A stretch of DNA of 14,286 nt from Bacillota bacterium (GTDB taxonomy: Bacteria > Bacillota > Clostridia > Christensenellales > SZUA-584). How positions within the stretch are numbered: the first letter of the stretch is position 1; every line of letters starts with the position of its first letter. Made by a program: the position numbers and the translations under genes. Under the pieces are notes generated by a model that saw nothing but the letters and a program-made list of their open reading frames with translations, did no database searches and was not told where the DNA came from. Positions 1-6,422 of the stretch are shown piece after piece. Location: NCBI GenBank assembly GCA_023396555.1, contig JAEWWC010000250.1, positions 1 through 14,286 on the forward strand, given 5' to 3'.

Positions 1-411
1 ACCCTCGGACAGCTCGAGATCCGGATATTGGGAAGCGAATGTGGGATCGGATACGTAGTCAACATAATCCAGTTGCACATGGGAAGACGCCTCCGGGTAT
101 TTTTCCAGTATGCGCTGTGTCTGAATGAAGTATGAGTTGGCGGTGAAGTTGTTTTTGTTGGCCAGTACATGGATCCGGATATCCTTGTCCAGCGAGTTTA
201 AGAGGTCTTTGGTATCCTGACCGATTTCGTATGCCGCATTGGCCGTAAGGTCGTAGCTGAGCGAAAACCGCTCGTTCAACGCGCCGGCAATGACGTTGAC
301 CAGAAAAGTCCCTGCTGCCAGCAGGCAGAGCAATATGATGAACATCACCCGGCGTCCGTGTTTACTATATTTTTTGCTGAGCTTGTCGCTTCCGTTTTTA
401 TTCTGTTTCAT
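1..411 (-). CDS. GldG-like ABC transporter auxiliary protein (N-terminal 137 residues, cut by left edge)
   Basis: The gene starts at an ATG at 411 (minus strand), 5 nt after an AAGGAGG ribosome binding site, and stays open to the window edge, so only the N-terminus is seen. A basic, lysine-rich head (residues 1-21) is followed by one transmembrane helix at about 22-42. Next comes the stretch SLSYDLTANAAYEI (about 51-64), which resembles the region after the membrane anchor in GldG-family proteins, where the extracytoplasmic domain begins. The start lies 11 nt after the stop of the permease gene, so the two are probably co-transcribed and translationally coupled. GldG-family proteins are auxiliary subunits of ABC-2 type systems; their substrate outside gliding bacteria is unknown. 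In many genomes a DUF4340 gene follows, so one may lie beyond the left edge (inference). The family call depends on a short fragment plus context. Confidence 0.75.
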   Translation of the reverse strand, partial: MKQNKNGSDKLSKKYSKHGRRVMFIILLCLLAAGTFLVNVIAGALNERFSLSYDLTANAAYEIGQDTKDLLNSLDKDIRIHVLANKNNFTANSYFIQTQRILEKYPEASSHVQLDYVDYVSDPTFASQYPDLELSEG

Positions 412-422
412 ATGCGCCTCCT

Positions 423-1127
423 TCAGCTCCATCTTTTCCGGTCCAGCACGGCCACATTAAAGCACAGGAACATGGCGCTGATACTCAGGAAGAATATCAC
501 GCCCGGCAGTTCGAATATGCCCAGCGTGAACGGTGTGTAGCGGTTGTTGAACGACAGGCTGGTGAAGAACTGCTGCAGGAACGGGCTGCTCACCACGTTG
601 GTCAGCGCATCCACCAGCATCAGAAACAGGCTGACCACAAAGCTGGTAACCGCGGCGATCACCTGGCTCTCGGTCAGCGACGACAGGAACATGCTGATGG
701 ATATCAGCGCCAGGCCCAGGAACAGCAGGCCGCCGAAGTTGCCGATCACCACAGGCCAGTCGGGCCGGGAGAAGAAGGACATGACAACGGCTTGTATCAG
801 TGTTGATGAGATGGCGAGCAGGTAGACCAGCACCGCGGAGAAGTATTTGCCCAGCACGATGCCGGTACGGGTAACGGGCGAGGTCAGAAGCTGCTGGTCT
901 ATTTTCAGGCGCTTGTCCTCGCTGAACAGCCGCATCGTGAGCACCGGCACCAGAAACAGCACGACAGGGAACAGCTGCGAGAACAGCTTGCTCATGTCGG
1001 TGGTATTGCCGTACAAATTGTATGTGAAAAAGAAATAGCCGGAGAAGAAGAACACCGCGCCGATGATCACAAAACCCAGCGGCGTTCTGAAATAGGCCCG
1101 GCTTTCACGTTTCAATATCGCTAACAT
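423..1127 (-). CDS. ABC-2 type permease, GldF-like (234 aa)
   Basis: Membrane subunit of a GldA/GldF/GldG-type ABC system. The 234-residue protein is the usual size for the family. Six hydrophobic segments are visible at about 18-36, 50-66, 95-116, 128-150, 156-178 and 206-228. The cytoplasmic loop at 69-94 (SEDKRLKIDQQLLTSPVTR then IVLGK) matches the conserved GldF/ABC-2 loop that normally reads EE-(K/R)-GT-ELLLT-P followed by IVLGK. Its ATG overlaps the end of the ATPase gene by 7 nt, and the ribosome binding site (AAAGGAGA) lies inside that gene, so translation is coupled. The transported substrate cannot be told from sequence. Confidence 0.88.
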   Translation of the reverse strand: MLAILKRESRAYFRTPLGFVIIGAVFFFSGYFFFTYNLYGNTTDMSKLFSQLFPVVLFLVPVLTMRLFSEDKRLKIDQQLLTSPVTRTGIVLGKYFSAVLVYLLAISSTLIQAVVMSFFSRPDWPVVIGNFGGLLFLGLALISISMFLSSLTESQVIAAVTSFVVSLFLMLVDALTNVVSSPFLQQFFTSLSFNNRYTPFTLGIFELPGVIFFLSISAMFLCFNVAVLDRKRWS

Positions 1128-2098
1128 GTCTGCCCATCTCCTTTCGCGGCGTCCTGCTGACCGGCGTTCTGCTTCTCTACCAGATGGAGGAATATATCCT
1201 CCAGCGACGACACGCTGCTGTGCGTGTCCAGCAGCGGCAGGTCCGCCGCCGCGAGCGCGCGGAACACCTCGGCGCGTATATCGCGGTTGTCGGCGCTCTC
1301 TATCGAATATTCGTGAGCGCCGCCTCCCCGCTGCTCCAGCACGCTGACGGCCTTGAGGCCGGGAATGCTGCCCAGCGCCGCTTTAACCTTTTCCGGCTCG
1401 CCTTCAATGCAAGCGAGAACGCGGCTGGACACGCCCACCGTGCGGCTCAGGTTCCACGGCGTATCGTCCGCCACCAGCCGCCCGTTGTGCAGCATGACGA
1501 CGCGCAAGCAGATATTCTGTATTTCGGAGAGTATGTGAGACGATATGATGACGGTGCTCGTTTTGCCGATCTCCCGGATCAGTGCGCGTATCTCGACGAC
1601 CTGTGACGGGTCGAGGCCCACCGTTGGTTCGTCGAGTATCAATACCTTCGGGCTGCCGATGAGCGCCTGAGCAAGGCCGACACGCTGGCGGTAGCCTTTT
1701 GACAGGTTGCGCACCATGCGGCCGGTGATATGGCTGATGCCCACCTTGTCGCACAATTCGCCGACGTGCTTTTGGCGGTTCTGCCGGACCTTCTTGAGAT
1801 CGCAGATAAAGTCCAGATATTCGCCCACCCGCATGTCGTTGTAGAAAACGAATTGCTCCGGGAGGTAACCGATCAGCTTTTTAGCCTCCAGCGGTTCGCG
1901 GAACACGTCGTAGCCGTCGATGCTGACCGTTCCGCCGCTGGCGCCGATATAGCCCGTGATGATGTTCATCGTGGTGGATTTGCCCGCGCCGTTGAGACCC
2001 AGCAGCCCCAGTATTTCGCCGCTGTCCACATGGAAGCTGACATCATCCAGCGCAAGCTTGTCCCCGTACAGCTTGGTTAAGCGCGTCACGTCTATCAA
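1121..2098 (-). CDS. ABC transporter ATPase, GldA-like (325 aa, TTG start)
   Basis: Nucleotide-binding subunit that powers the GldF-like permease encoded next to it. Motifs in order, numbered from the TTG start: Walker A GLNGAGKST (34-42), Q-loop around Gln82 (LPEQ), signature LSKGYRQRVGLAQAL (132-146), Walker B VLILDE (152-157), D-loop GLD (161-163) and H-loop His188. The LSKGYRQRVG form of the signature is typical of GldA/NatA-like ATPases rather than importers. A C-terminal extension from about 220 to 325 carries no motif I recognise. The longest frame would start at a GTG at 2107, but that GTG is part of a Shine-Dalgarno core (GAGGTG, 2105-2110) placed 6 nt before a TTG at 2098. Starting at TTG gives MIDVTRLTKLYG, the usual N-terminus of this family. 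The stop overlaps the permease ATG. Confidence 0.9.
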   Translation of the reverse strand: MIDVTRLTKLYGDKLALDDVSFHVDSGEILGLLGLNGAGKSTTMNIITGYIGASGGTVSIDGYDVFREPLEAKKLIGYLPEQFVFYNDMRVGEYLDFICDLKKVRQNRQKHVGELCDKVGISHITGRMVRNLSKGYRQRVGLAQALIGSPKVLILDEPTVGLDPSQVVEIRALIREIGKTSTVIISSHILSEIQNICLRVVMLHNGRLVADDTPWNLSRTVGVSSRVLACIEGEPEKVKAALGSIPGLKAVSVLEQRGGGAHEYSIESADNRDIRAEVFRALAAADLPLLDTHSSVSSLEDIFLHLVEKQNAGQQDAAKGDGQTC

Positions 2099-2104
2099 TA
2101 TATG

Positions 2105-2110
2105 CACCTC
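2105..2110 (-). promoter_or_regulatory. Ribosome binding site deciding the TTG start of the GldA-like ATPase
   Basis: On the minus strand the bases read GAGGTG, a good match to the anti-Shine-Dalgarno sequence, and lie 6 nt before TTG at 2098. The in-frame GTG at 2107 is inside this element and has only a weak site (CAGAAATGAG) ahead of it. Confidence 0.7.
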
Positions 2111-2135
2111 ATTTCTGCAAATTAAAGCTTATGTT

Positions 2136-2141
2136 ATTATA
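2136..2141 (-). promoter_or_regulatory. Candidate -10 box for the GldA-like operon
   Basis: A perfect TATAAT on the minus strand, about 38 nt before the predicted TTG start, which would leave a leader of about 30 nt. No good -35 box is visible at 16-19 nt spacing (nearest is CGGACG at 19 nt), and there is no TGn extension. The same bases also contain TATAAT on the plus strand (2138-2143). The position fits a promoter for the minus-strand operon, but the strength is uncertain. Confidence 0.45.
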
Positions 2142-2240
2142 ATGTAAGGTCTGTGGTGCGCGTCCGTTCGCATTCGATTTTTCGTCCATGATGTGTGCTG
2201 GAAAAGAGGGCTAGACCTCTCGATTTAATCTCATCGGTTT

Positions 2241-2258
2241 TCTGTAATATAATACAGA
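2241..2258. promoter_or_regulatory. Inverted repeat TCTGTA-N6-TACAGA, operator candidate
   Basis: Perfect 6-bp arms around ATATAA. The core reads CTGT-N8-ACAG, the form of the enterobacterial LexA box, and contains a plus-strand TATAAT at 2248-2253. A weak -35-like TTAATC sits 17 nt upstream of that box. Clostridial and Bacillus LexA use a different site (GAAC-N4-GTTC), so LexA control is not implied if the host is a Bacillota. It may be an operator of another dyad-binding regulator. Confidence 0.45.
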
Positions 2259-2301
2259 CATAGTTGGCCTGTTTTCATAAGCCAGTCAAAGTCATGGGCG
2301 A

Positions 2302-2310
2302 TGCTATAAT
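2302..2310 (+). promoter_or_regulatory. Extended -10-like motif TGCTATAAT
   Basis: A perfect extended -10 (TGnTATAAT) on the plus strand, with no recognisable -35 at the right spacing. It is upstream of the main promoter at 2586 and could start a longer transcript, or it may be chance in AT-rich DNA. Confidence 0.3.
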
Positions 2311-2446
2311 TGTAATTAATCAGGGGAAAATTTGTTGTACTCTGCCACGCCGGTTTGCTCCTTAAAAGCTTTGGGCGGTTTACCTTTTTGCCCGTTTACG
2401 CCTGCCGAACAGCAAAACAAATGATAACATACTTCATAGGGGTACA

Positions 2447-2463
2447 CAATACCGCCGGTATTG
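2447..2463. promoter_or_regulatory. Perfect 17-bp palindrome, operator candidate
   Basis: CAATACCG-C-CGGTATTG: 8-bp arms around a single central base, with no mismatch. It lies 123 bp upstream of the -35 box of the catabolic operon promoter. The tight symmetry suits a dimeric helix-turn-helix regulator. I cannot assign the regulator family. Confidence 0.5.
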
Positions 2464-2585
2464 ATTTTACATTTCGGACTCATTTGCGCATCAGTGTAAT
2501 AAAACTGATGGAATCCAAAAATAAATTGCTATCGCGGGTGCAGGGCAGTATCAAATACATGAGGGGGGCAACCGGTTTAGACCAC

Positions 2586-2614
2586 TTGACAAGTTATCGG
2601 GTGGATGATAAAAT
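2586..2614 (+). promoter_or_regulatory. Strong vegetative promoter of the catabolic/transport operon
   Basis: A perfect -35 TTGACA (2586-2591), a 17-nt spacer, and -10 TAAAAT (2609-2614, five of six consensus bases). TG at 2606-2607 also gives an extended -10 (TGaTAAAAT). The predicted transcription start is near 2621, which gives a leader of about 300 nt before the first gene at 2925. It is the best promoter match seen in the window. Confidence 0.75.
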
Positions 2615-2623
2615 CAAATAAAT

Positions 2624-2673
2624 CGAAAAGATATGCAAGACGGAACGAAAACAAACGAAACCCGCATCGAAAA
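2624..2673 (+). repeat. Four spaced CGAAA repeats in the operon leader
   Basis: CGAAA occurs at 2624, 2646, 2656 and 2668, three of the four as CGAAAA, with start-to-start distances of 22, 10 and 12 nt, that is, about one or two helical turns. The block begins at the predicted transcription start. It could be a multi-site protein target or simply purine-rich leader. Confidence 0.35.
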
Positions 2674-2698
2674 CAGTCACAAAAAATAGCAAAGAAGC

Positions 2699-2712
2699 TT
2701 AATCTGGATTAA
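2699..2712. promoter_or_regulatory. Inverted repeat TTAATC-TG-GATTAA, operator candidate
   Basis: Perfect 6-bp arms with a 2-nt centre, in the leader about 80 nt after the predicted transcription start. Placed here, a bound repressor could act as a roadblock. The AT-rich surroundings weaken the case. Confidence 0.35.
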
Positions 2713-2885
2713 TATATAAATTATCATGATACTAAAAAAGCACCGTGGCAAAGTTCAATTATGCATTATGGATTTTGATCTCATGTCAAAGCTTGATTAG
2801 ATCCCTTAACAATTAGAAAATAAATAATTTATGTGAAAAGGAATTTAACGCTACAGGTCGAATAATGAAGTATCAAATGTTACAT

Positions 2886-2898
2886 ACGTTTATAACGT
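2886..2898. promoter_or_regulatory. Inverted repeat ACGTT-TAT-AACGT near the first gene, operator candidate
   Basis: Perfect 5-bp arms around TAT, ending 13 nt before the ribosome binding site. The overlapping bases 2890-2903 (TTATAACGTTTCCA) match 7 of 9 specified positions of the cre consensus TGWNANCGNTNWCA used by CcpA, and also have the central CG of LacI/GalR-family operators. It is a reasonable site for catabolite or substrate control but is not proven. Confidence 0.4.
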
Positions 2899-2911
2899 TT
2901 CCAATATAATC

Positions 2912-2917
2912 AGGAGG
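2912..2917 (+). promoter_or_regulatory. Ribosome binding site of the TIM-barrel gene
   Basis: A perfect AGGAGG placed 7 nt before the ATG at 2925, which fixes this start. Confidence 0.85.
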
Positions 2918-2924
2918 TTTCAAT

Positions 2925-3869
2925 ATGAAGGTTGGCCTTTATTCTATTTCCTGTTCAGGGACATGGTTTAACGACAGACCGGCGCTCACTACGGAAGAGT
3001 TTGTCGATACCGCGAAGAAATACGGATATGACGGCGTTGAGCTGGACCTTAAACGCCCTCATGGTTCCCCAATAGAACTGGATGCCAAACGCTGCCGCGA
3101 GATTAAAGATTATGTGGATAAACAGGGTCTTGAGATGTCCGGTGTGGCAGCCAACAACAATTTCACATCGCCCGTTCCGGAACACATCGAGAACGAGCTG
3201 CTGATGGTCAAGGAACAGATCAGGGTAGCGAAAGAGCTTGGAGCGCCGGTGCTGCGCCTTTTCGTGGCGTGGCGGGGCATCACGATGAGAAACGGTATCG
3301 CCACCTATGAAATCACGGCGCAAAATCATACATACTACGACTCCCTCGATTATGAAATCCGCATGCGTGCGGTGGAATGCTTCAAGGAATGCTGCAAATG
3401 GGCGGAGGATGCCGGCGTAGTGCTGGCCCTGCAGAACCATCACCCCATCATCAAAACCTATCATGATATGCTGGACTTTGTAAAATGGGTGGATTCTCCC
3501 TGGTTCAAATGCTGTTTTGACGCGCCGTGCTGCGGCTGGACAAAAGAGACCCAGAGCGATGAGTATATGGAACAGGCTGTGCGCGATGTGGGTAATCTTC
3601 AGATGATCTCCCATGCGAACGCCGAGTTTGTGGAGGACAAGGATGGCAGTATCCGCATGATCAGTTTTGATCCCAACATCCAGCCTGTATTGACCAACTA
3701 CCCTGCATTTATCCGCGCTTCAAAGGCGGCAGGCTACGAAGGCTACATCAACTTTGAGTTTTGCCATATGCCTTTCCACAACGGCAAAGTTTTGGGATAT
3801 AACGACTACATTGAAAAGCAGATCGGACTGGCTCAGCGGTATTTCCGCAACCTGATCAAAAACGCCTGA
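2925..3869 (+). CDS. Sugar phosphate isomerase/epimerase-like TIM-barrel protein (314 aa)
   Basis: First gene of the rightward operon. The 314-residue sequence has the layout of the xylose-isomerase-like/AP-endonuclease-2 TIM barrel (IolE, tagatose epimerase and relatives): strand 1 MKVGLYSISC, then YGYDGVELDL (33-42). The usual metal-binding positions can be placed as Gln170 (LALQNHH), Asp199 (CCFDAP), His230 (ISHAN) and Glu278 (NFEFCH). The first is a Glu in classical epimerases (LENH); the Gln form is common in relatives encoded beside Gfo/Idh/MocA dehydrogenases. There is no signal peptide, so it is cytoplasmic. Members isomerise, epimerise or dehydrate sugars, inososes and keto-glycosides. 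The neighbours suggest it acts on an oxidised, unphosphorylated intermediate. The exact reaction is unknown. It is cysteine-rich around 152-203, including CC pairs at 156-157, 197-198 and 202-203. Confidence 0.85.
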   Translation: MKVGLYSISCSGTWFNDRPALTTEEFVDTAKKYGYDGVELDLKRPHGSPIELDAKRCREIKDYVDKQGLEMSGVAANNNFTSPVPEHIENELLMVKEQIRVAKELGAPVLRLFVAWRGITMRNGIATYEITAQNHTYYDSLDYEIRMRAVECFKECCKWAEDAGVVLALQNHHPIIKTYHDMLDFVKWVDSPWFKCCFDAPCCGWTKETQSDEYMEQAVRDVGNLQMISHANAEFVEDKDGSIRMISFDPNIQPVLTNYPAFIRASKAAGYEGYINFEFCHMPFHNGKVLGYNDYIEKQIGLAQRYFRNLIKNA

Positions 3870-3947
3870 CGGCCAATGCCTTGAGGGTGTTATTGATAAA
3901 GCCAAACTATTGGGGCATAAGCCCTGATTAAAAAAGGGAGGAAAAAC

Positions 3948-5090
3948 ATGAAGAAGATCTTACTGGTATTGCTGATCGTTGGTATGCTGGTGGTCGCTGC
4001 GGTGGGTTGTACGCCTGCGCCGCCTCCGGCTGAAGAGCCGGCCCCGGTTGCCACTGAAAAGCCTGTGGCTGAAGAGCCCGCAGCGCCGACTGACGCTCCG
4101 TCTGAAGCTCCGGCTATGCAGGATGTGAAGCTGGCTTCCCAAAACGCGGTCATCGAGGGCAACTCTTACCGCGTTCGCTATGAGAAAGACATTCAGGAAG
4201 CGGCCGCTGCGGCTGCCGATTACGGCCTGAACGTGTCTTACTCTTCGTTTGTATCCAACTGGGATCCGGCGACTGAGTCTCAGCAGCTTGAGAACAGCAT
4301 CAACGAGGGTTATGATGTCATTCTGGTTAACCCCGTTGCGCCAACCGGACTGGATCCGATCATTGAAAAGGCACTGGCTGCCGGCATCATCTACATCAAC
4401 TGCGACTGCGAATACTATTCCGACAAGATCATCAACGTTGCGACGGATCAGTATTACCTGGGCTACAAGACCGCCACATATGTGGGCGAAAAGCTGGGTA
4501 AAGGCGGAAAAGTTGTTATGATCAATGCCATCGACGGCAACGCGGCGAATGAGCAGAGAGAAGCCGGCTTTAACAAGGGTATCGAAGAGACCGGGCTCGA
4601 GGTTGTCGGCAACTACAACCATGACTGGGACAACGTGAAGGCTCAGCAGATCATGACCGAGATACTGAACTCCGGCGTGGAATTCGACGGCGTGCTCATT
4701 TCTCAGGCGGCTGAGGCTGCCATCTCCGCTTATCAGGCTGTGGGAGCACCGTGGCCCAAGGCCATCGGCTTTGGCGATACCGGACAGTTCATGCAGCAGA
4801 TGCTGGAGATCAACAAGGACAGCGAAGTGCTTCCGTACATCGTTGTCAGCAACCCGCCCGGCGTCGGTGGCTCCGCTTTGAACTTTGGCCTCAATATGCT
4901 GCTTGGCTATGAGCTCAAAGACGACATTTACAGCAACCCGGAATACAACAGCATCTTCCTGCCGTCCAAGATCTGGTACACCTATGACAATCAGGACGAG
5001 TATACCGAAATGGCCAAATCCATGGCGCCTGGCGATGCTATCTCTTACTGGCTGACGATCGACGAAGTCAGAGAGCAGTACTTCAAGTAA
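3948..5090 (+). CDS. Sugar ABC transporter substrate-binding lipoprotein, RbsB-like (380 aa)
   Basis: Extracellular lipid-anchored receptor for the importer encoded at 10660-14205. A basic MKK start and a hydrophobic stretch (4-19) end in a lipobox (AVGC, Cys21). A Pro/Glu/Ala-rich tether runs from about 22 to 57, followed by a periplasmic-binding-protein fold of the ribose/galactose class (Peripla_BP_4). Typical segments are seen: INEGYDVILVNPVAPTGLDP (118-137), then IEKALAAGIIYIN (139-151), VATDQYYLGYKTA (164-176) and, further on, GKVVMINAIDGNAANEQREA. The ATG at 3948 follows an AGGGAGG ribosome binding site (3935-3941) with 6-nt spacing. It sits 78 nt after the TIM-barrel gene and is followed by a strong hairpin. 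The ligand is probably a sugar, polyol or cyclitol; it cannot be named from sequence. Confidence 0.92.
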   Translation: MKKILLVLLIVGMLVVAAVGCTPAPPPAEEPAPVATEKPVAEEPAAPTDAPSEAPAMQDVKLASQNAVIEGNSYRVRYEKDIQEAAAAAADYGLNVSYSSFVSNWDPATESQQLENSINEGYDVILVNPVAPTGLDPIIEKALAAGIIYINCDCEYYSDKIINVATDQYYLGYKTATYVGEKLGKGGKVVMINAIDGNAANEQREAGFNKGIEETGLEVVGNYNHDWDNVKAQQIMTEILNSGVEFDGVLISQAAEAAISAYQAVGAPWPKAIGFGDTGQFMQQMLEINKDSEVLPYIVVSNPPGVGGSALNFGLNMLLGYELKDDIYSNPEYNSIFLPSKIWYTYDNQDEYTEMAKSMAPGDAISYWLTIDEVREQYFK

Positions 5091-5116
5091 GCTTAAACAG
5101 CAACGAAGCTTTAAGC
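5091..5116 (+). repeat. Small hairpin directly after the binding-protein stop
   Basis: Perfect 7-bp arms GCTTAAA (5091-5097) and TTTAAGC (5110-5116) with a 12-nt loop. It lies immediately upstream of the large hairpin at 5128-5161 and may help protect the 3' end of the upstream transcript. Confidence 0.4.
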
Positions 5117-5127
5117 AATGCTGGATA

Positions 5128-5161
5128 CCACTCGGCCGGCGGTTTTCCGCTGGCCGAGTGG
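5128..5161 (+). terminator. Strong intra-operon hairpin, partial terminator or mRNA stabiliser
   Basis: The left arm CCACTCGGCCGGCGG (5128-5142), a TTTT loop, and the right arm CCGCTGGCCGAGTGG (5147-5161) pair over 15 bp with a single G-U. The bases after it (CATTATTTAAG) are T-rich but are not a clean T-run, so termination may be partial. Such structures after binding-protein genes commonly keep the receptor in excess over the rest of the transporter. No good promoter was found between here and 5293, so downstream genes probably depend on read-through. Confidence 0.65.
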
Positions 5162-5292
5162 CATTATTTAAGTAAATAGAGAAAGATTGAAATAATGTAA
5201 CATCATGTATGCATGTTTATCAGCGGTATATCATTAATTGTTTTATCATGACACCCCGGGCAAAACGCAATTATGATCACATGGAGGGAGCT

Positions 5293-6411
5293 ATGAAGGA
5301 TAGTAAGTTGAAGGCGGCGGTTATCAGTGCTGGAATGATTGCCAGCAAAGCCCATATTCCCGCTTATCTGAATCTCAAGGACAAGGTAGATCTTGTGGCT
5401 GTTTGCGATATGAACGAAGCGGTGGCGGAAGCCGCGGCCAAACGCGACGGCATCCCTCATTTTTATAAAGACGCAAGAAAGATGCTGGAGGAAATAAAGC
5501 CGGACATCGTATCGGTATGCACACCCAATGTGTCGCACAAGGGGCTGGCTGCGATGGCTCTGGAAATGGGCGCCCATGTGGCGTGCGAAAAACCTCTGGC
5601 GCTGACATACAAGGACACCAAGGAGCTGTTTGATCTGGCGAAGAAGAAGGGCAAGTATCTTTTTGCCTGCCAGACGCTGCGCTATATGGATGAGTTCATG
5701 GTGGCCAAGGAGATGGCCAATCAGGGCGTATTTGGACAGATGTATTTTTCCGAATTTAACCTCATCCGTCGCCGGGGCATCCCCAAGTGGGGCACGTTCC
5801 ACCTGATGAGCGCCAATGGCGGCGGCGCATTCTGCGATCTCGGCGTGCACATGATCGACTCGATACTGTGGATCATGGGCAACCCCAAATTCGAGGCGAT
5901 CAGCGGCAGCACCGCGTCGTATATCGGCCGCAGCGAGACGGATATCATCACCAGCCTCGCGGAGAGCGGCGCGCCCGCAGGCGTGTTCAACGCGCGTCCC
6001 TTTGCGCCGGAGGAGTTTGAGGTGGAGGAATTCGCTGCGGGATCCATACGGCTGGAAGGCGGCGCACGCATCAACTTCAAGACCTCGTGGGCGGTGAACC
6101 TGCCCAACGAGTTCGGCATCAATTTTGCCGGCAGCAAGGCAGGGCTTGCGATACCAAAAATGGAGCTGTACTCCACGATGGGCCGCTATCAGGCGGATAT
6201 CAAGCCGCGCATATTCAAGGAAGGCAAGTATGAGGGCAGGGATTTCTCCGGTCACTATTATCTGATGGAGGACGCCGTGAACTATCTGCTCGGTGGAGGC
6301 AAGCTGCCGGTGCGGCCCGAGGAGACGCTCAATGTGGCCGCGGTCATCGACGCGTTCTATATCTCGGCGCGCGAAGGCCGCGAGGTCAGTGCCTCCGAGG
6401 TTGTGAAATAA
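5293..6411 (+). CDS. Gfo/Idh/MocA family oxidoreductase, first copy (372 aa)
   Basis: NAD(P)-dependent sugar or cyclitol dehydrogenase. The N-terminal Rossmann domain starts at AAVISAGMIASKAHIP (8-23), where SAGMIA stands in for the usual GxGxxG. The conserved catalytic Lys is in CEKPLA (Lys100). The domain-2 motif DLGVHMID (182-189) keeps the Asp-Gly-x-His-x-x-Asp pattern (Asp182, His186, Asp189) used for sugar binding and proton transfer. The frame is open from 5209, but the ATG at 5293 has a GGAGG ribosome binding site 5 nt upstream, and the extra 28 residues look non-coding. Length is typical of the family (330-390). It is followed after 11 nt by a second, divergent family member. The substrate is unknown; family members oxidise myo-inositol, glucose, glycosides and similar hydroxyl groups. 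Confidence 0.9.
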   Translation: MKDSKLKAAVISAGMIASKAHIPAYLNLKDKVDLVAVCDMNEAVAEAAAKRDGIPHFYKDARKMLEEIKPDIVSVCTPNVSHKGLAAMALEMGAHVACEKPLALTYKDTKELFDLAKKKGKYLFACQTLRYMDEFMVAKEMANQGVFGQMYFSEFNLIRRRGIPKWGTFHLMSANGGGAFCDLGVHMIDSILWIMGNPKFEAISGSTASYIGRSETDIITSLAESGAPAGVFNARPFAPEEFEVEEFAAGSIRLEGGARINFKTSWAVNLPNEFGINFAGSKAGLAIPKMELYSTMGRYQADIKPRIFKEGKYEGRDFSGHYYLMEDAVNYLLGGGKLPVRPEETLNVAAVIDAFYISAREGREVSASEVVK

Positions 6412-6414
6412 GGG
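6410..6414 (+). promoter_or_regulatory. Ribosome binding site favouring the ATG at 6423
   Basis: AAGGG overlaps the stop of the preceding gene. It lies 8 nt from the ATG at 6423 but only 2 nt from the alternative ATG at 6417, so the later start is preferred. Confidence 0.6.
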
Positions 6415-6422
6415 TAATGATT

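Larger units (their letters stand above)
2111..2924. other. Long AT-rich intergenic region between divergent operons
   Basis: About 0.8 kb without a convincing gene. It holds the -10 box of the leftward operon, four inverted repeats (2241-2258, 2447-2463, 2699-2712, 2886-2898), a strong rightward promoter (2586-2614), a spaced CGAAA repeat (2624-2673), and the ribosome binding site of the first catabolic gene (2912-2917). A small hairpin with 5-bp arms AGAGG/CCTCT lies near 2205-2220 without a T-run. The only sizeable open frame (2355-2621, TTG start) has no ribosome binding site and overlaps the promoter, so I do not call it. No regulator gene is present, so the factor reading these sites lies outside the window or elsewhere in the genome. 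Confidence 0.8.

Noticed and set aside
2355..2621. 88-residue open frame on the plus strand in the intergenic region
   Set aside because: It starts at TTG with no ribosome binding site, has no recognisable domain, and its end overlaps the strong promoter at 2586-2614.
2905..2910. TATAAT just before the first catabolic gene as a promoter
   Set aside because: Transcription would start at about 2917, removing the AGGAGG ribosome binding site at 2912-2917, and there is no good -35 at proper spacing.
2925..3869. Naming the TIM-barrel gene iolE or calling the operon an inositol operon
   Set aside because: Only the superfamily fold and metal-site positions are supported, and no other iol-specific gene (iolB, iolC, iolD) is present.
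3911..3935. GGGC-ATAA-GCCC hairpin before the binding-protein gene as a terminator
   Set aside because: Only 4 bp of GC stem plus a wobble, followed by an A-run rather than a T-run on the transcribed strand.
5187..5215. TTGAAA at 5187 as the -35 of a promoter for the MocA-type genes
   Set aside because: No acceptable -10 occurs 15-19 nt downstream; the best candidates (TATGCA, TGCATG) are poor.
5203..6255. 350-residue minus-strand open frame opposite the first MocA-type gene
   Set aside because: His/Arg-rich composition typical of the antisense of a GC-rich gene, no ribosome binding site, and it lies wholly against a well-supported family member. The same holds for 6357-7409, 7406-8419, 8230-9327 and 9337-10455.
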